The position numbers and the translations under genes are program-made. This document shows, in pieces, positions 9,040 to 17,688 of a DNA stretch of 64,000 bases; the stretch's first letter is position 1; each line of letters opens with the position of its first letter. Origin of the DNA: JACPUW01 sp049115495 (GTDB lineage Bacteria; Bacteroidota; Bacteroidia; CAILMK01; JACPUW01); assembly GCA_049115495.1 (NCBI GenBank), contig JAGDZV010000013.1, positions 109,169-173,168 on the forward strand. The letters are read 5' to 3'. The notes below the pieces were generated by a model. It saw nothing but the letters and a program-made list of their open reading frames with translations. It made no database searches and had not been told where the DNA came from.

Positions 9040-9153
9040 TTACGCCATTCTGCGCCCTCGCCATATCAAAACCAGGCCCAGCATTATAGCACCTAAGTAA
9101 AATCCCAAAATACTTATAACCTTTGTTGATATTAAATGACAAAACATAACCAT
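9040..9153 (-). CDS. Possible small single-span membrane protein
   Basis: On the reverse strand a 37-codon frame (start ATG 9153 or 9147) ends in a hydrophobic helix followed by positive charges: ILGFYLGAIMLGLVLIWRG then RRMA and a stop. The pattern of one membrane span plus an Arg-rich cytoplasmic tail is that of small membrane proteins seen across Bacteroidota. The proposed start overlaps the beginning of the pseudouridine synthase gene on the other strand, and no ribosome binding site is obvious. It is therefore only a candidate. Confidence 0.25.
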   Translation of the reverse strand: MVMFCHLISTKVISILGFYLGAIMLGLVLIWRGRRMA

Positions 9154-9699
9154 TACATCATTTACAAACCCTTTGGCATGCTTAGCCAATTTGTTAATAA
9201 TAAAACTCGCAAGAAACCATTGCTGAGCGAATTATTTGACTTTGCTATTGGCACTATGGCCATTGGCAGACTTGATGCGCAAAGTGAAGGCTTATTATTT
9301 TTAACAACTCACGGAAAACTCAGCGAAGAAATTAGAAGCCGAAAAGTAGAGAAAGAATATTGGGTTCAGATTGACGGTACAATCACTCAAGAAGCAATAG
9401 AAAAACTTTGCACAGGAACTATAATAACTGTAAATAAGACTCATTACAAAACACAGCCCTGTAATGTAGAAAAAATTGAAGAACCCAATTTACCTGAGCG
9501 GGGAAGAAAAATAAGAGACAAACGCCATGGCCCTACAAGCTGGTTATCAATAACCCTAACTGAAGGGAAAAATCGTCAGGTTAGAAAAATGACCGCATCT
9601 GTAGGTTTCCCTACACTTAGATTGGTGAGATACAGAATTGGAAATATAACACTTGATGGTATGAATCCCGGTGAAGTTATAGAAGTAACTAACTTTTAG
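9136..9699 (+). CDS. rRNA large-subunit pseudouridine synthase, RluE/RsuA family
   Basis: A 187-residue protein with the RsuA/RluB/E/F-family core. It begins with 'YIIYKPFGMLSQF' (motif I), then 'GRLDAQSEGLLFLTTHG' (motif II with the catalytic Asp), and ends with 'LTEGKNRQVRKMTASVGFPTLRLVR', the family's RNA-binding C-terminal motif. There is no N-terminal S4 domain, as in RluE. It isomerises a uridine in 23S rRNA. The gene is followed 9 bases later by the convergent MFS gene. Confidence 0.92.
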   Translation: MTKHNHYIIYKPFGMLSQFVNNKTRKKPLLSELFDFAIGTMAIGRLDAQSEGLLFLTTHGKLSEEIRSRKVEKEYWVQIDGTITQEAIEKLCTGTIITVNKTHYKTQPCNVEKIEEPNLPERGRKIRDKRHGPTSWLSITLTEGKNRQVRKMTASVGFPTLRLVRYRIGNITLDGMNPGEVIEVTNF

Positions 9700-9708
9700 C
9701 CCAACCTG

Positions 9709-10878
9709 TTATTTAAAATTCCGATTAAAACTAATGGCCATTATTAATACCAAGACCATTAGACTAGCGCCAATTGTAAACGGCAAGTGATAAAGTACGC
9801 CGTATAACGTTGCGCTAAATATAAAACCAACAGCACGGCCCAAAGACGCCATGCTTTGGTTAATACCAAGCATTATGCCCTGCTCTTTTTGGTTGCTGTA
9901 TTTACTAACCAACGCGGTTGAAGCTGGCATAAGCATTGAATTACCAAAAGCGAGTAAGGTCATTGACAGTAACTCAACAGGGTAAAACCAAGCTTGTGAA
10001 GGCGTGGCTAAAATAGCCAAACCAATACCCAATGAAATACTGCCGACAATTAACATTTTCTTTTCTCCTATTTTTTTTGATGCAATACCCACTACTGCAC
10101 CCTGAAAAATAGCCGACATAAATCCGATGAACATAAAAACATAACCTATTTCTCTTTCAGTTAAGCCATAGCGTTCGGCCCAAAGCAAAGCCGCTGCCAA
10201 CTGCATTAGGGCAAAGGCCACTATAAAAATGAAATTCATTGAAATTACGCTTCTGGTTTGCGGCACTCTAAAAGCTCTAACAATACCATTAAGGGGATTT
10301 ACCTTCAGCTTAATGCTGTGGTTTTTATCTTTTAAAGACTCAGGAAGTATAAAGGTAACTACCAGTAGATTTATTACGCATAGCGCTACAAGGGTATAAC
10401 CTACCACTTCAATTCCATAGCTTTCTTTTAAAATACCACCCAAAGGTGGACCAAAAATAAAACCCAATCCAAAAGCCGCCCCAATAATTCCAAATGCTTT
10501 GGCGCGTTCTTCTGTCGGTGTAATATCTGAGATATATGCCTGTGCTGCTCCTAAATTGGCCGAACCTACTCCATTTAATAATCTAGCTACAAAAAGTAAT
10601 GGTATTGTTGCTGCATGTGCAAAAAGACCATACCCTACAATATTTACAAGTAAGCTCCCTGTTATTATTGGTTTTCTACCAAATCTATCGCTAATGCTCC
10701 CCATTAAAGGCGAAAACAGAAACTGCACCATAGGAAAAATGAAGCCAACAACACTTACCATAAAGTCTGATGCACCAAGCTCTTTACTGTAGGTAGGAAG
10801 AATAGGAATAATTATACCAAAACCTAGTAAATCAATAAAAATGGTAAGGAATAATATGGCTAGGGGTTTCGATTTCAT
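9709..10878 (-). CDS. MFS transporter, TetA/DHA1-like drug efflux
   Basis: A 389-residue inner-membrane protein with about twelve hydrophobic helices. The loop between helices 2 and 3 reads 'MGSISDRFGRKPII', the signature A motif of the major facilitator superfamily. Helix 5 carries 'GPPLGGIL' like the antiporter motif C of the TetA group. The start 'FIDLLGFGIIIPILPTY' is very like tetracycline and multidrug exporters, but the substrate cannot be assigned. It converges on the pseudouridine synthase gene, and upstream lies the tRNA region. Confidence 0.88.
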   Translation of the reverse strand: MKSKPLAILFLTIFIDLLGFGIIIPILPTYSKELGASDFMVSVVGFIFPMVQFLFSPLMGSISDRFGRKPIITGSLLVNIVGYGLFAHAATIPLLFVARLLNGVGSANLGAAQAYISDITPTEERAKAFGIIGAAFGLGFIFGPPLGGILKESYGIEVVGYTLVALCVINLLVVTFILPESLKDKNHSIKLKVNPLNGIVRAFRVPQTRSVISMNFIFIVAFALMQLAAALLWAERYGLTEREIGYVFMFIGFMSAIFQGAVVGIASKKIGEKKMLIVGSISLGIGLAILATPSQAWFYPVELLSMTLLAFGNSMLMPASTALVSKYSNQKEQGIMLGINQSMASLGRAVGFIFSATLYGVLYHLPFTIGASLMVLVLIMAISFNRNFK

Positions 10879-10930
10879 TTATTCGCTTAAAGGCGGCAAA
10901 TGTAGGCCAAGCCTTTAGTCTTAAACTAAA

Positions 10931-10956
10931 AAACCGCATGCATACACATACGGTTT
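10931..10956. terminator. Terminator-like hairpin
   Basis: AAACCGCATG and CATACGGTTT pair in nine of ten positions around a short loop. A run of A on the left becomes a T run on the reverse strand, so it could end a minus-strand transcript that starts within 10957-11475. No gene is visible there. Confidence 0.4.
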
Positions 10957-11015
10957 AGCCATAACCATTTCAGAGTCGGTTTTTATTGATACAAATTTGA
11001 TGCAATTCAAATTCT

Positions 11016-11042
11016 AAAAAATCACCCAAAAGGGTGATTTTT
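11016..11042. terminator. Bidirectional terminator-like hairpin
   Basis: AAAAATCACCC and GGGTGATTTTT form an 11-base perfect stem around AAAA, with A and T runs that would work as an intrinsic terminator on either strand. No flanking gene is obvious. The stretch 10957-11475 holds no supported reading frame. Confidence 0.5.
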
Positions 11043-11250
11043 CAATTTACTTACCGTTGTATGCAAAAGGTGTAAAAACAAATAATTCTTCAATTTTTTA
11101 GAATAGGGTGGGCGCTCAACTAACTGTTTTAAGCCAGTAAAATCCATTTGTACCGTCAAGTGCCCTTCAGAAAACTTAGCAGAACGACGTTTTGAATAGA
11201 TGTAACTTATTGGAAATTAAAAACCTCATTTTGGTCCGAGCAACTAAACT

Positions 11251-11466
11251 GCTGGCTCGAGCTTGTAGCTCGTGCCAACACCATATAAGTAAGGCAACAC
11301 AAGCCATTACCCAAACACCTATTTAGTTTTAAAATTTTGAATAATGTTAGCAATGAGAAAGTTATGAGTTCGATGAAAAACAAACTATTTGATTACTATA
11401 CTGCATCCATAAGCCGCAAATACAAAATATATGAACGGGAGATACGAGCTACAAGCTCGCACCAGC
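11251..11466. repeat. Pair of inverted REP-like palindromes
   Basis: The segment around 11251-11276 (core CGAGCTTGTAGCTCG) recurs as its reverse complement at 11442-11466 (core CGAGCTACAAGCTCG). Each core is itself partly palindromic. Such short intergenic palindromes are frequent in Bacteroidota chromosomes. The pair could fold into one large stem. Confidence 0.55.
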
Positions 11467-11476
11467 TAGGAAAATT

Positions 11477-11504
11477 AAAAACCCCCACCGTTTGGTGAGG
11501 GTTT
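11477..11504 (-). terminator. Intrinsic terminator of the tRNA gene
   Basis: Read on the minus strand, AAACCCTCACC pairs with GGTGGGGGTTTTT around AAAC and ends in a T run. It begins directly after the 3' end of the tRNA, so it is most likely its terminator. Confidence 0.7.
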
Positions 11505-11505
11505 G

Positions 11506-11579
11506 TGGGCCCACCTGGGCTCGAACCAGGGACCCCTTGATTATGAGTCAAGTGCTCTAACCAACTGAGCTATAGGCCC
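11506..11579 (-). tRNA. tRNA with anticodon CAT (Ile2 or elongator Met)
   Basis: The reverse strand folds as a complete 74-base cloverleaf. It has an acceptor stem GGGCCTA/TGGGCCC, a D-arm AGCTCAGTTGGTTAGAGC, an anticodon arm CTTGA-CTCATAA-TCAAG with anticodon CAT, and a T-arm CCCTGGTTCGAGCCCAGG. CCA is not encoded. The acceptor stem resembles bacterial tRNA-Ile(GAT), which favours tRNA-Ile2, whose C34 is changed to lysidine. Elongator Met is the alternative. It is not initiator tRNA, because the first pair is G-C. Confidence 0.9.
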
Positions 11580-11701
11580 AAAATGAATTGCTTCATTTTA
11601 TCGGTCGGCAAAAGTAAATGCTAAAAGCAAATTTTGCGTGTATAAAAATATCTTTTTTCATGTTGTTGTCTATTTCAAGCCCTTTTACAACATTTGAACC
11701 C

Positions 11702-12319
11702 ATGATTAAATACATTGTTTTTGACCTTGGTGCTGTAATTCTTGATATAGATCTTGATGCCTATGTTACTGAACTAAAAAGGTTAGCGCCAAATGCTAAA
11801 TTCGACTTTGACCATAATAAGCATCATTTTTACGCCGATTATGAAAAAGGACTTATCGCTGAAAATGAATTCTTTAATGAAATGGCAAAAGCCCTTAATC
11901 ATGAATTAACCATTGAAGAACTTGCAAAGGCTTGGTCAAAAATTTTACTTAAACCCTTTGCTGAAGCCAAGGTATTTATTGAATCGTTAGGCAAAGATTT
12001 TAGAACCTTTATTTTAAGTAACACCAACCATACCCACAGGGTACAATTTGACAAAATTTTTAATGATGAATGGGGTCAAAATCGGTTTTACGAGCTTTTT
12101 GAAAAGACATACTACTCTTTTGACATGAAAATGATTAAGCCTAACCCTAACATTTTCTCACAAGTTATAACTGAACAAGGCCTTAAACCAGAAGAAACCC
12201 TATTTATTGACGATAATTTAGACAATATTAAATCTGCCGAAAAATTAGGTTTAAAGGCTTGGCATTTTAAAGGGCAACAAGACTGGATATCCATTTCAGA
12301 AAAATACCTAAATCAATAA
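11702..12319 (+). CDS. HAD-superfamily hydrolase, subfamily IA (YihX-like)
   Basis: I take the ATG at 11702 as the start. A longer reading from 11618 adds a peptide with no homology to the family. The 205-residue protein has the four HAD motifs: 'VFDLGAVILDID' (nucleophile Asp), 'FILSNTN', the lysine in 'KMIKPNPNIF', and 'LFIDDNLDNI' (metal ligands). The DLGxV form of motif I and the cap between motifs I and II resemble YihX-type sugar-phosphate phosphatases. The substrate is unknown. A lipoprotein gene follows after 23 bases. Confidence 0.85.
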   Translation: MIKYIVFDLGAVILDIDLDAYVTELKRLAPNAKFDFDHNKHHFYADYEKGLIAENEFFNEMAKALNHELTIEELAKAWSKILLKPFAEAKVFIESLGKDFRTFILSNTNHTHRVQFDKIFNDEWGQNRFYELFEKTYYSFDMKMIKPNPNIFSQVITEQGLKPEETLFIDDNLDNIKSAEKLGLKAWHFKGQQDWISISEKYLNQ

Positions 12320-12342
12320 TTACTTAGAACTACTTTTGAAGT

Positions 12343-12828
12343 ATGAAATTATTTAGAAAATCATTACTTACGGCTTCAGTTTTTGCACTTTTATTTGCAC
12401 TAAACGCCTGTGGCGACATTTTTGGGTTTGGTGAAAACTTTTTAAAGGCTGAATTTGATGGTGTAGAAAAAGAATGGAACGGCGCAATGGTTTCGGCCCT
12501 TGAAGTTGACACTTTTAATGGGGTTATTATTCAGGGAATAAAAACGACCAACCTTTCAGATATTGAGCAAATATCAATTGCGCTGGCTGGCTTTGATGGA
12601 GAAGGCACTTACACCAACGGCAGCATGGAATCTTCTCAGCTGGTGAGCTATACCGTTGCATCAACAGATACAACTTTTAGATCTTTAAGCATTAATGGTG
12701 AAGTTTCAGTTACTTCATACCAAAACTCAGTAATTGAGGGCACCTTTGAGTTTACACTAAGAAATATGGTTTCTAAAGAAGAAACAGAAGTTAAGAACGG
12801 CAGCTTTAAAGCCAAGCTTATAGAGTAG
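12343..12828 (+). CDS. Lipoprotein of unknown function
   Basis: A 161-residue protein with a type II signal peptide ending in the lipobox 'LFALNAC' (Cys near residue 23). The rest is predicted beta-rich, with strands such as 'NGVIIQGIKTTN' and 'VIEGTFEFTLRN', like the DUF6252-type beta-sandwich lipoproteins of Bacteroidota. The function is unknown. Its 3' end overlaps the convergent hybrid kinase gene by 11 bases. Confidence 0.7.
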   Translation: MKLFRKSLLTASVFALLFALNACGDIFGFGENFLKAEFDGVEKEWNGAMVSALEVDTFNGVIIQGIKTTNLSDIEQISIALAGFDGEGTYTNGSMESSQLVSYTVASTDTTFRSLSINGEVSVTSYQNSVIEGTFEFTLRNMVSKEETEVKNGSFKAKLIE

Positions 12829-14779
12829 TTACTAATAAACTTGTTAGTTTTTTATAAAGCTCTTCTCCCTTAAAGGGTTTAAGAATAAAATCATTTGCAC
12901 CGGCTTTATTAAAGGCCATTTTAGTAGCGTCAACCGCATCGGCCGTAAGTACAACAATAGGAACATCACTTGTTTTTCTAATTTCTTCGGTTGCGGTGAG
13001 CCCATCTACATTTGGCATTTGTAGGTCCATTAGAATTATGTCAAATTCGTTTTGTCCAAATTCGGCAATGGCCTCAGCCCCATCATTGGCCATGGTGTAG
13101 TCAACTCCCCATTTAGAAACCAGTTGTTTTAAATACATCTGGTTTATTGGGTTATCTTCTGCTATTAAAACCCTAGCACCTGTAATTGCGCTAAAATCAA
13201 TATCATTATTAGATTCCACAATATTGTCGGCATTGCCTAGCTCAAAACTTAAGCTTACCGAAAATGTAGAACCCTGGCCTTCTTTACTTTCAACGTTTAT
13301 ACTCCCACCTTGCATTTCGGCCAAACGTTTTGATATGGCCAAACCTAAACCTGTACCGCCAAACTTGCGAGTGGTGCTTCCCTGCGCTTGTGTAAAGCTA
13401 TCGAAAATGCTTTCTAACTTACCTTGGCTTATGCCAATACCGGTATCAACAACCTTAAAGTTTAATGTGTAAGAATTACCCATTTTAAGTCCACAAATTT
13501 TCAATTCAACACCGCCTTTTTCAGTAAATTTTATGGCATTACTTATAAGGTTATTAAGTATTTGATTTAATCTAAATGGATCTCCTTTATAAATAGAAGG
13601 TAAACTTGGGTCAGACAATACTTTAAACACAATACCCTTTTGGCGTGCTCTAAAAGAAAAGGTCTTCTTAATCATATCTAAAGCATGAGCCATATCAAAA
13701 TCTACCGACTCAAAACTTAATTTGCCCGCTTCTATTTTAGAAAAATCTAATATGTCATTTATAATAACCAACATATTATCAGCCGAGTATTTTATGGCCT
13801 TTAAATTTTCTATGGCTCCTTTGTGCAAATCATCTTTTAGCAAAATGTCACTTAACCCCAAAATTGCATTCATTGGGGTTCTAATTTCGTGACTCATATT
13901 GCTTAAAAACTCAGATTTGGCAATGGCTGCCTGCTCAGCAAAATCTTTAGCCTCTTGCAGTAGCTTCTCTTCTTTTTTACGCTGTGTTATATCTATAGCC
14001 GCACCCAGTACCTGAGCAACTTTACCTTGTTTATTTCTTTTAAAAGGGGTGTCTCTTGACAAAAACCAAACCCACTCTCCATTTCTATGCCTTAGTTTAA
14101 ATTCATGCTGAGTAATTTCTCCGTCTTTAGCTTCATGTCTAATTTTTAAATAATAGTTTCTAAAACTCTCGTAATCTTTTGGATCAACCAGTCTCCTAAA
14201 AAGTAAATTTCCAATTTTATCAACTTCTGACTCCGTGTACCCTAGAGTTTCTAAGATTCTAGAATTTCTATAAATATTTTGTGCTTTTTCAAGATCATTT
14301 ATAAACAGAATATTAGGAGAAGCAAGTGATATTTTCTGAATAAAATTCTCCTTTTCTTTTAGCTCTTTTTGTACCCTTTTCTTCTCTTCAGTTTCTGCAA
14401 GCAACCTTTTAATACCATGTAAAACCATGGCAATTTTTTCTGGTGTTACTTCACTTTTAGGAAAATAATCAAAAGCACCTTCTTTCATCATTTGAACAGC
14501 CAGTTTTTCATCTCCTTGAGAAGTAAGAACTGAAACCGGCATACCTGGTTTTTGCGCTTTTATTTTTTTAAGAAGCTCAAACCCATCAATTCCAGGTAAT
14601 TGATAATCGATAAACGCGCAAGCGAAGTTGTTGAGCTCTATAAGCTCAAGGGCTTCTTCGGCATAATGACAATACTCTAAATGATATTCAATATCAGTTT
14701 TCTTTAAGGCACGTTTAAATGCCATAATATCTATGTCATCATCATCAACTAGTAGAATTTTAAATAGTGCGTTTATCAT
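12818..14779 (-). CDS. Hybrid histidine kinase: REC-PAS-HisKA-HATPase-REC
   Basis: A 653-residue cytoplasmic signalling protein without membrane segments. Domains in order: receiver 1 (about 6-120, phospho-Asp in 'CAFIDYQLPG'), a PAS/PAC sensor (about 145-270), HisKA with the phospho-acceptor His in 'SNMSHEIRTPMNAILG' (about 293-308), HATPase with N box 'NLISNAIKFT', G1 'DTGIGI' and G2 'GGTGLGLAIS', and receiver 2 (about 530-650, 'IILMDLQMPNVDG'). It can receive phosphate at one end and relay it internally. It is the last gene of a four-gene minus-strand operon headed by a FIST sensor. Its start lies 15 bases after the upstream response regulator. Confidence 0.93.
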   Translation of the reverse strand: MINALFKILLVDDDDIDIMAFKRALKKTDIEYHLEYCHYAEEALELIELNNFACAFIDYQLPGIDGFELLKKIKAQKPGMPVSVLTSQGDEKLAVQMMKEGAFDYFPKSEVTPEKIAMVLHGIKRLLAETEEKKRVQKELKEKENFIQKISLASPNILFINDLEKAQNIYRNSRILETLGYTESEVDKIGNLLFRRLVDPKDYESFRNYYLKIRHEAKDGEITQHEFKLRHRNGEWVWFLSRDTPFKRNKQGKVAQVLGAAIDITQRKKEEKLLQEAKDFAEQAAIAKSEFLSNMSHEIRTPMNAILGLSDILLKDDLHKGAIENLKAIKYSADNMLVIINDILDFSKIEAGKLSFESVDFDMAHALDMIKKTFSFRARQKGIVFKVLSDPSLPSIYKGDPFRLNQILNNLISNAIKFTEKGGVELKICGLKMGNSYTLNFKVVDTGIGISQGKLESIFDSFTQAQGSTTRKFGGTGLGLAISKRLAEMQGGSINVESKEGQGSTFSVSLSFELGNADNIVESNNDIDFSAITGARVLIAEDNPINQMYLKQLVSKWGVDYTMANDGAEAIAEFGQNEFDIILMDLQMPNVDGLTATEEIRKTSDVPIVVLTADAVDATKMAFNKAGANDFILKPFKGEELYKKLTSLLVTTL

Positions 14780-14794
14780 TGGTACTTGTAGTTC

Positions 14795-15214
14795 TTATTC
14801 TGGATACTCACAAAGGGTCCAGTAGCTCTTAAGAGTTGAAACAGCCTGTACAAACCTTTCCATTGACAATGGTTTTAAAATATAACCCGCTACATTTAAA
14901 TTAAAAGCTTCTATTTTATCATTATCTTGGTTGCTGGTGGTCATTACAAAAACTGAAATTCTATGTGTTTTTTCATTATCTCTCAACTCCCTCAAAAACT
15001 CAATTCCACCCATTAGGGGCATATTCAAGTCCAACAAAACAATCTTTGGTAATTCTTCGGCCGGTAGCGACTTTAAATATTCTAGCGCTTCAATTCCATT
15101 ATTCTTTACAACCAAAGGGTTTAGAATGTTATTCTTTTTAAAAGCCCTTTTAACATTCATTACATCAACTTCATCATCTTCTACTAATAGTATTCTCATC
15201 GGGTTTCCGCTCAT
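14795..15214 (-). CDS. Single-domain response regulator (CheY/Rcp1-like)
   Basis: A 139-residue protein that is only a receiver domain. The acidic pocket is in 'ILLVEDDEVDVMN', the phospho-Asp in 'IVLLDLNMPLMGG', the switch Thr in 'VFVMTTS' and the conserved Lys in 'GYILKPL'. No output domain is present, so it acts by protein contact or as a phosphate shuttle, like Rcp1 next to phytochromes. Its start overlaps the stop of the upstream kinase by one base, which indicates coupled translation and a likely cognate pair. Confidence 0.93.
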   Translation of the reverse strand: MSGNPMRILLVEDDEVDVMNVKRAFKKNNILNPLVVKNNGIEALEYLKSLPAEELPKIVLLDLNMPLMGGIEFLRELRDNEKTHRISVFVMTTSNQDNDKIEAFNLNVAGYILKPLSMERFVQAVSTLKSYWTLCEYPE

Positions 15215-17688
15215 TAGTTTTCGTTATTGTTTAGTATTTCTGTTTTTATCTCAATTGGCCATGTAAAATAAAAGGTTGTGCCCTTACCCACCTCTGATTC
15301 TAGCCAAATTTTTCCATTTTTATCTTCAATTATCTTTTTTACTATAGCTAAGCCAACTCCAGTGCTTTCAAATTGATCTCTTGCTTGTAAGGTCTGAAAA
15401 ATTACAAAAATCTTTTCGAAATAACTCTCTTTTATTCCAGGTCCATTATCGCTCACACTAAATTCAACAAACCCTGCTTTAGGAAGGCAGCTTACTTTTA
15501 CATTGGTTTCTTCCTTATCGTTGTACTTAATCGCATTTGAAATTAGGTTTGAAAGCACCTGCTCCAGAGCTACTTTTTCAGTATATAAATCAGGGAATGT
15601 ACCGGCTATTTCAAAGTTAATACTGTCTGATGTCTTTAATGTGTCGCACAGTTCTTCAACCACCTTTTGGGTTTCAATTTGCTGATTATTTGCCTTTATT
15701 CTACCAGCTCTTGAGTATTCAAGAATACCGTTAATGAGTCCTTCCATACGGTGTACTCTACCTCTCAATAAATTAAACTGGTCTTGGGTTTCATCATCAA
15801 GCTTACCTTCAAGGTCTTCCTCAATCCAGGTTGATAGGTTGTTTATAGCTCTGAGTGGCGCCTTAAGGTCATGCGAAACAACATAGGCAAACTGATCTAA
15901 TTCAGCATTTATTTTCTCAAGGCTCTCGGTGTAATCTTGTAGGGTTATTTCCCATTCTTTTTGTTCAGTAATATCATAATTTATACCCACCATACGCTTA
16001 GCCTTCCCATTTTCTAAAAATACGGTTGCATCTGCCTTTATATATTTTGTTGAGCCATCACTTCTTGGTATTTTAAAACTTGTATCAAACTTTTCGCCTG
16101 TGGCAAGAGAGTTTGCTACTTCTTCATTTACCCGTTTAAGTTCAATGGGGTCAAGTATATTTTCAAAGGCTTCATACGCACCTGAAAAATCTTCGGCTTT
16201 TATTCCATATAGCCTGTACATTGACTCATCCCAAATGAGATTATTGTTTTCAACATCCCAATCAAAAATTCCAATATTTAATGATGTAGTGGTAAGCTTA
16301 AGCCTCTCTTCATTAGCTATTATCTCTTTTTGTGCATTTCTAACTTCGGTAACATCTCTACTAATACCTACCAGTCCTTTTATTTTGCCATTCTGATCAA
16401 CAACCGTACTCTTGGTGGTTTCAAGCAAAATTTTTCCGTTATTTTTATCTATCAACTCACCTTCAATACTAACGGTAGAAACTTCTTTAAAAAACTTTAG
16501 ATCATCTTCGTTTATTGAACTTGCTATTCCTTGGTCATAAATATCAAAATCGGTTTTGCCCACTATTTCTTCGGGCGTTCTTCCTAAAAATTCGGCAAAG
16601 GCCTTATTCACCAGTTCATATTTACTTTTATCATTTTTATAAAAAATAAAGTCTGGAATTGTGTTTATCACTGCACTTATTTTCGCTTCGGAGTTTATTA
16701 TTTCTTCTTCTTGCAGCTTTCTATCAGTAATCTCATTTTCTACAGCAATATAACCAAGGTGCTCACCCTCTTCATTATAATATGGATCTATATTTAACTC
16801 AAGCCAATATTCTCTACCTGACTTACTATAGTTCAATATTTCTCCATAAAACGACTTTTTAGTTGATAAATGTTGGCCAATTCTTTTCTTAGTATTAGGG
16901 TCTGTTTTTTCACCTTGTAAATATTTACCTGGTCTTTGGCCTTTAACCTCGTCAAGGGTGTATTCTGTAAGCGCCGTAAATGCTTCATTTACCCAAGTAA
17001 CTCTTCCTTGCACATCGGTTAAAACCATTATGTTTCTGGTTTTTTGTACAATTAGTGCGAGTTGAGCATTTTCTTTTTGTGTTAAGTAGTTTTCTGTAAT
17101 ATCGGCTATAGAGCCTGAGAATTCTATTATTTCATCGTTTTCATTTTTAGTTCCCTTTACACCCAGATGTACCCATCGTTCACTATTATTTTTTGTAATA
17201 AACCTTGCCTGACATGTAGCATTTTCAGCAGCCCCTGATTTAAGAGATTCTAAAGTTTCATTTACGGTAGCAACATCGGCTGCATGAACAAATTCTAAAA
17301 TTGATTTTTCTAGTGAGTCTGCCAAAGGGTATTGTGTTACCTCAGCCCAAGCTTTATTCAAATAAATAAACTCACCATTCTTATTTAATTGAAAAATTAC
17401 TTCTGAAATTGACTCAGCCGCAGACTTTAATCTATTGGCCATTTGTTTGGCCTCTTTTGCTTTATCATCGGCAATTTTACGCAGCTCTTTATTTGCTTTA
17501 AAGAGTTCTTTTGAACTTTCTTCGAGAATATGCTCGGTGCGTTTTAAGTCTTCATCATACTCGGCATAGGCCTGACTTACGGCATTTAGAAAACTGTCGA
17601 ACTTTCCGGATTCAACATCTTCAACCGACAAATATTTTCTTAACTGCCGTTTTAATAGTCGATGAGAAACGTTTGACGATCGGCTCAT
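15214..17688 (-). CDS. Multi-PAS sensor histidine kinase
   Basis: An 824-residue soluble kinase. A helical N-terminal region (to about residue 90) leads into four PAS/PAC modules spread over about 90-580. Then come HisKA with the phospho-acceptor in 'FAYVVSHDLKAPLRAI' (about 600) and a C-terminal HATPase with 'NLISNAIKYN', 'DNGPGI' and 'GVGLAIVKKI'. No membrane segments are seen, so the stimulus is internal or passed on by a partner. It sits between the FIST gene and the receiver gene, sharing one base with each neighbour, and is probably the kinase that FIST input controls. Confidence 0.93.
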   Translation of the reverse strand: MSRSSNVSHRLLKRQLRKYLSVEDVESGKFDSFLNAVSQAYAEYDEDLKRTEHILEESSKELFKANKELRKIADDKAKEAKQMANRLKSAAESISEVIFQLNKNGEFIYLNKAWAEVTQYPLADSLEKSILEFVHAADVATVNETLESLKSGAAENATCQARFITKNNSERWVHLGVKGTKNENDEIIEFSGSIADITENYLTQKENAQLALIVQKTRNIMVLTDVQGRVTWVNEAFTALTEYTLDEVKGQRPGKYLQGEKTDPNTKKRIGQHLSTKKSFYGEILNYSKSGREYWLELNIDPYYNEEGEHLGYIAVENEITDRKLQEEEIINSEAKISAVINTIPDFIFYKNDKSKYELVNKAFAEFLGRTPEEIVGKTDFDIYDQGIASSINEDDLKFFKEVSTVSIEGELIDKNNGKILLETTKSTVVDQNGKIKGLVGISRDVTEVRNAQKEIIANEERLKLTTTSLNIGIFDWDVENNNLIWDESMYRLYGIKAEDFSGAYEAFENILDPIELKRVNEEVANSLATGEKFDTSFKIPRSDGSTKYIKADATVFLENGKAKRMVGINYDITEQKEWEITLQDYTESLEKINAELDQFAYVVSHDLKAPLRAINNLSTWIEEDLEGKLDDETQDQFNLLRGRVHRMEGLINGILEYSRAGRIKANNQQIETQKVVEELCDTLKTSDSINFEIAGTFPDLYTEKVALEQVLSNLISNAIKYNDKEETNVKVSCLPKAGFVEFSVSDNGPGIKESYFEKIFVIFQTLQARDQFESTGVGLAIVKKIIEDKNGKIWLESEVGKGTTFYFTWPIEIKTEILNNNEN

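Noticed and set aside
11506..11579. Initiator tRNA-fMet
   Set aside because: The acceptor starts with a G-C pair and the stem resembles tRNA-Ile, not the mismatched end of initiator tRNA.
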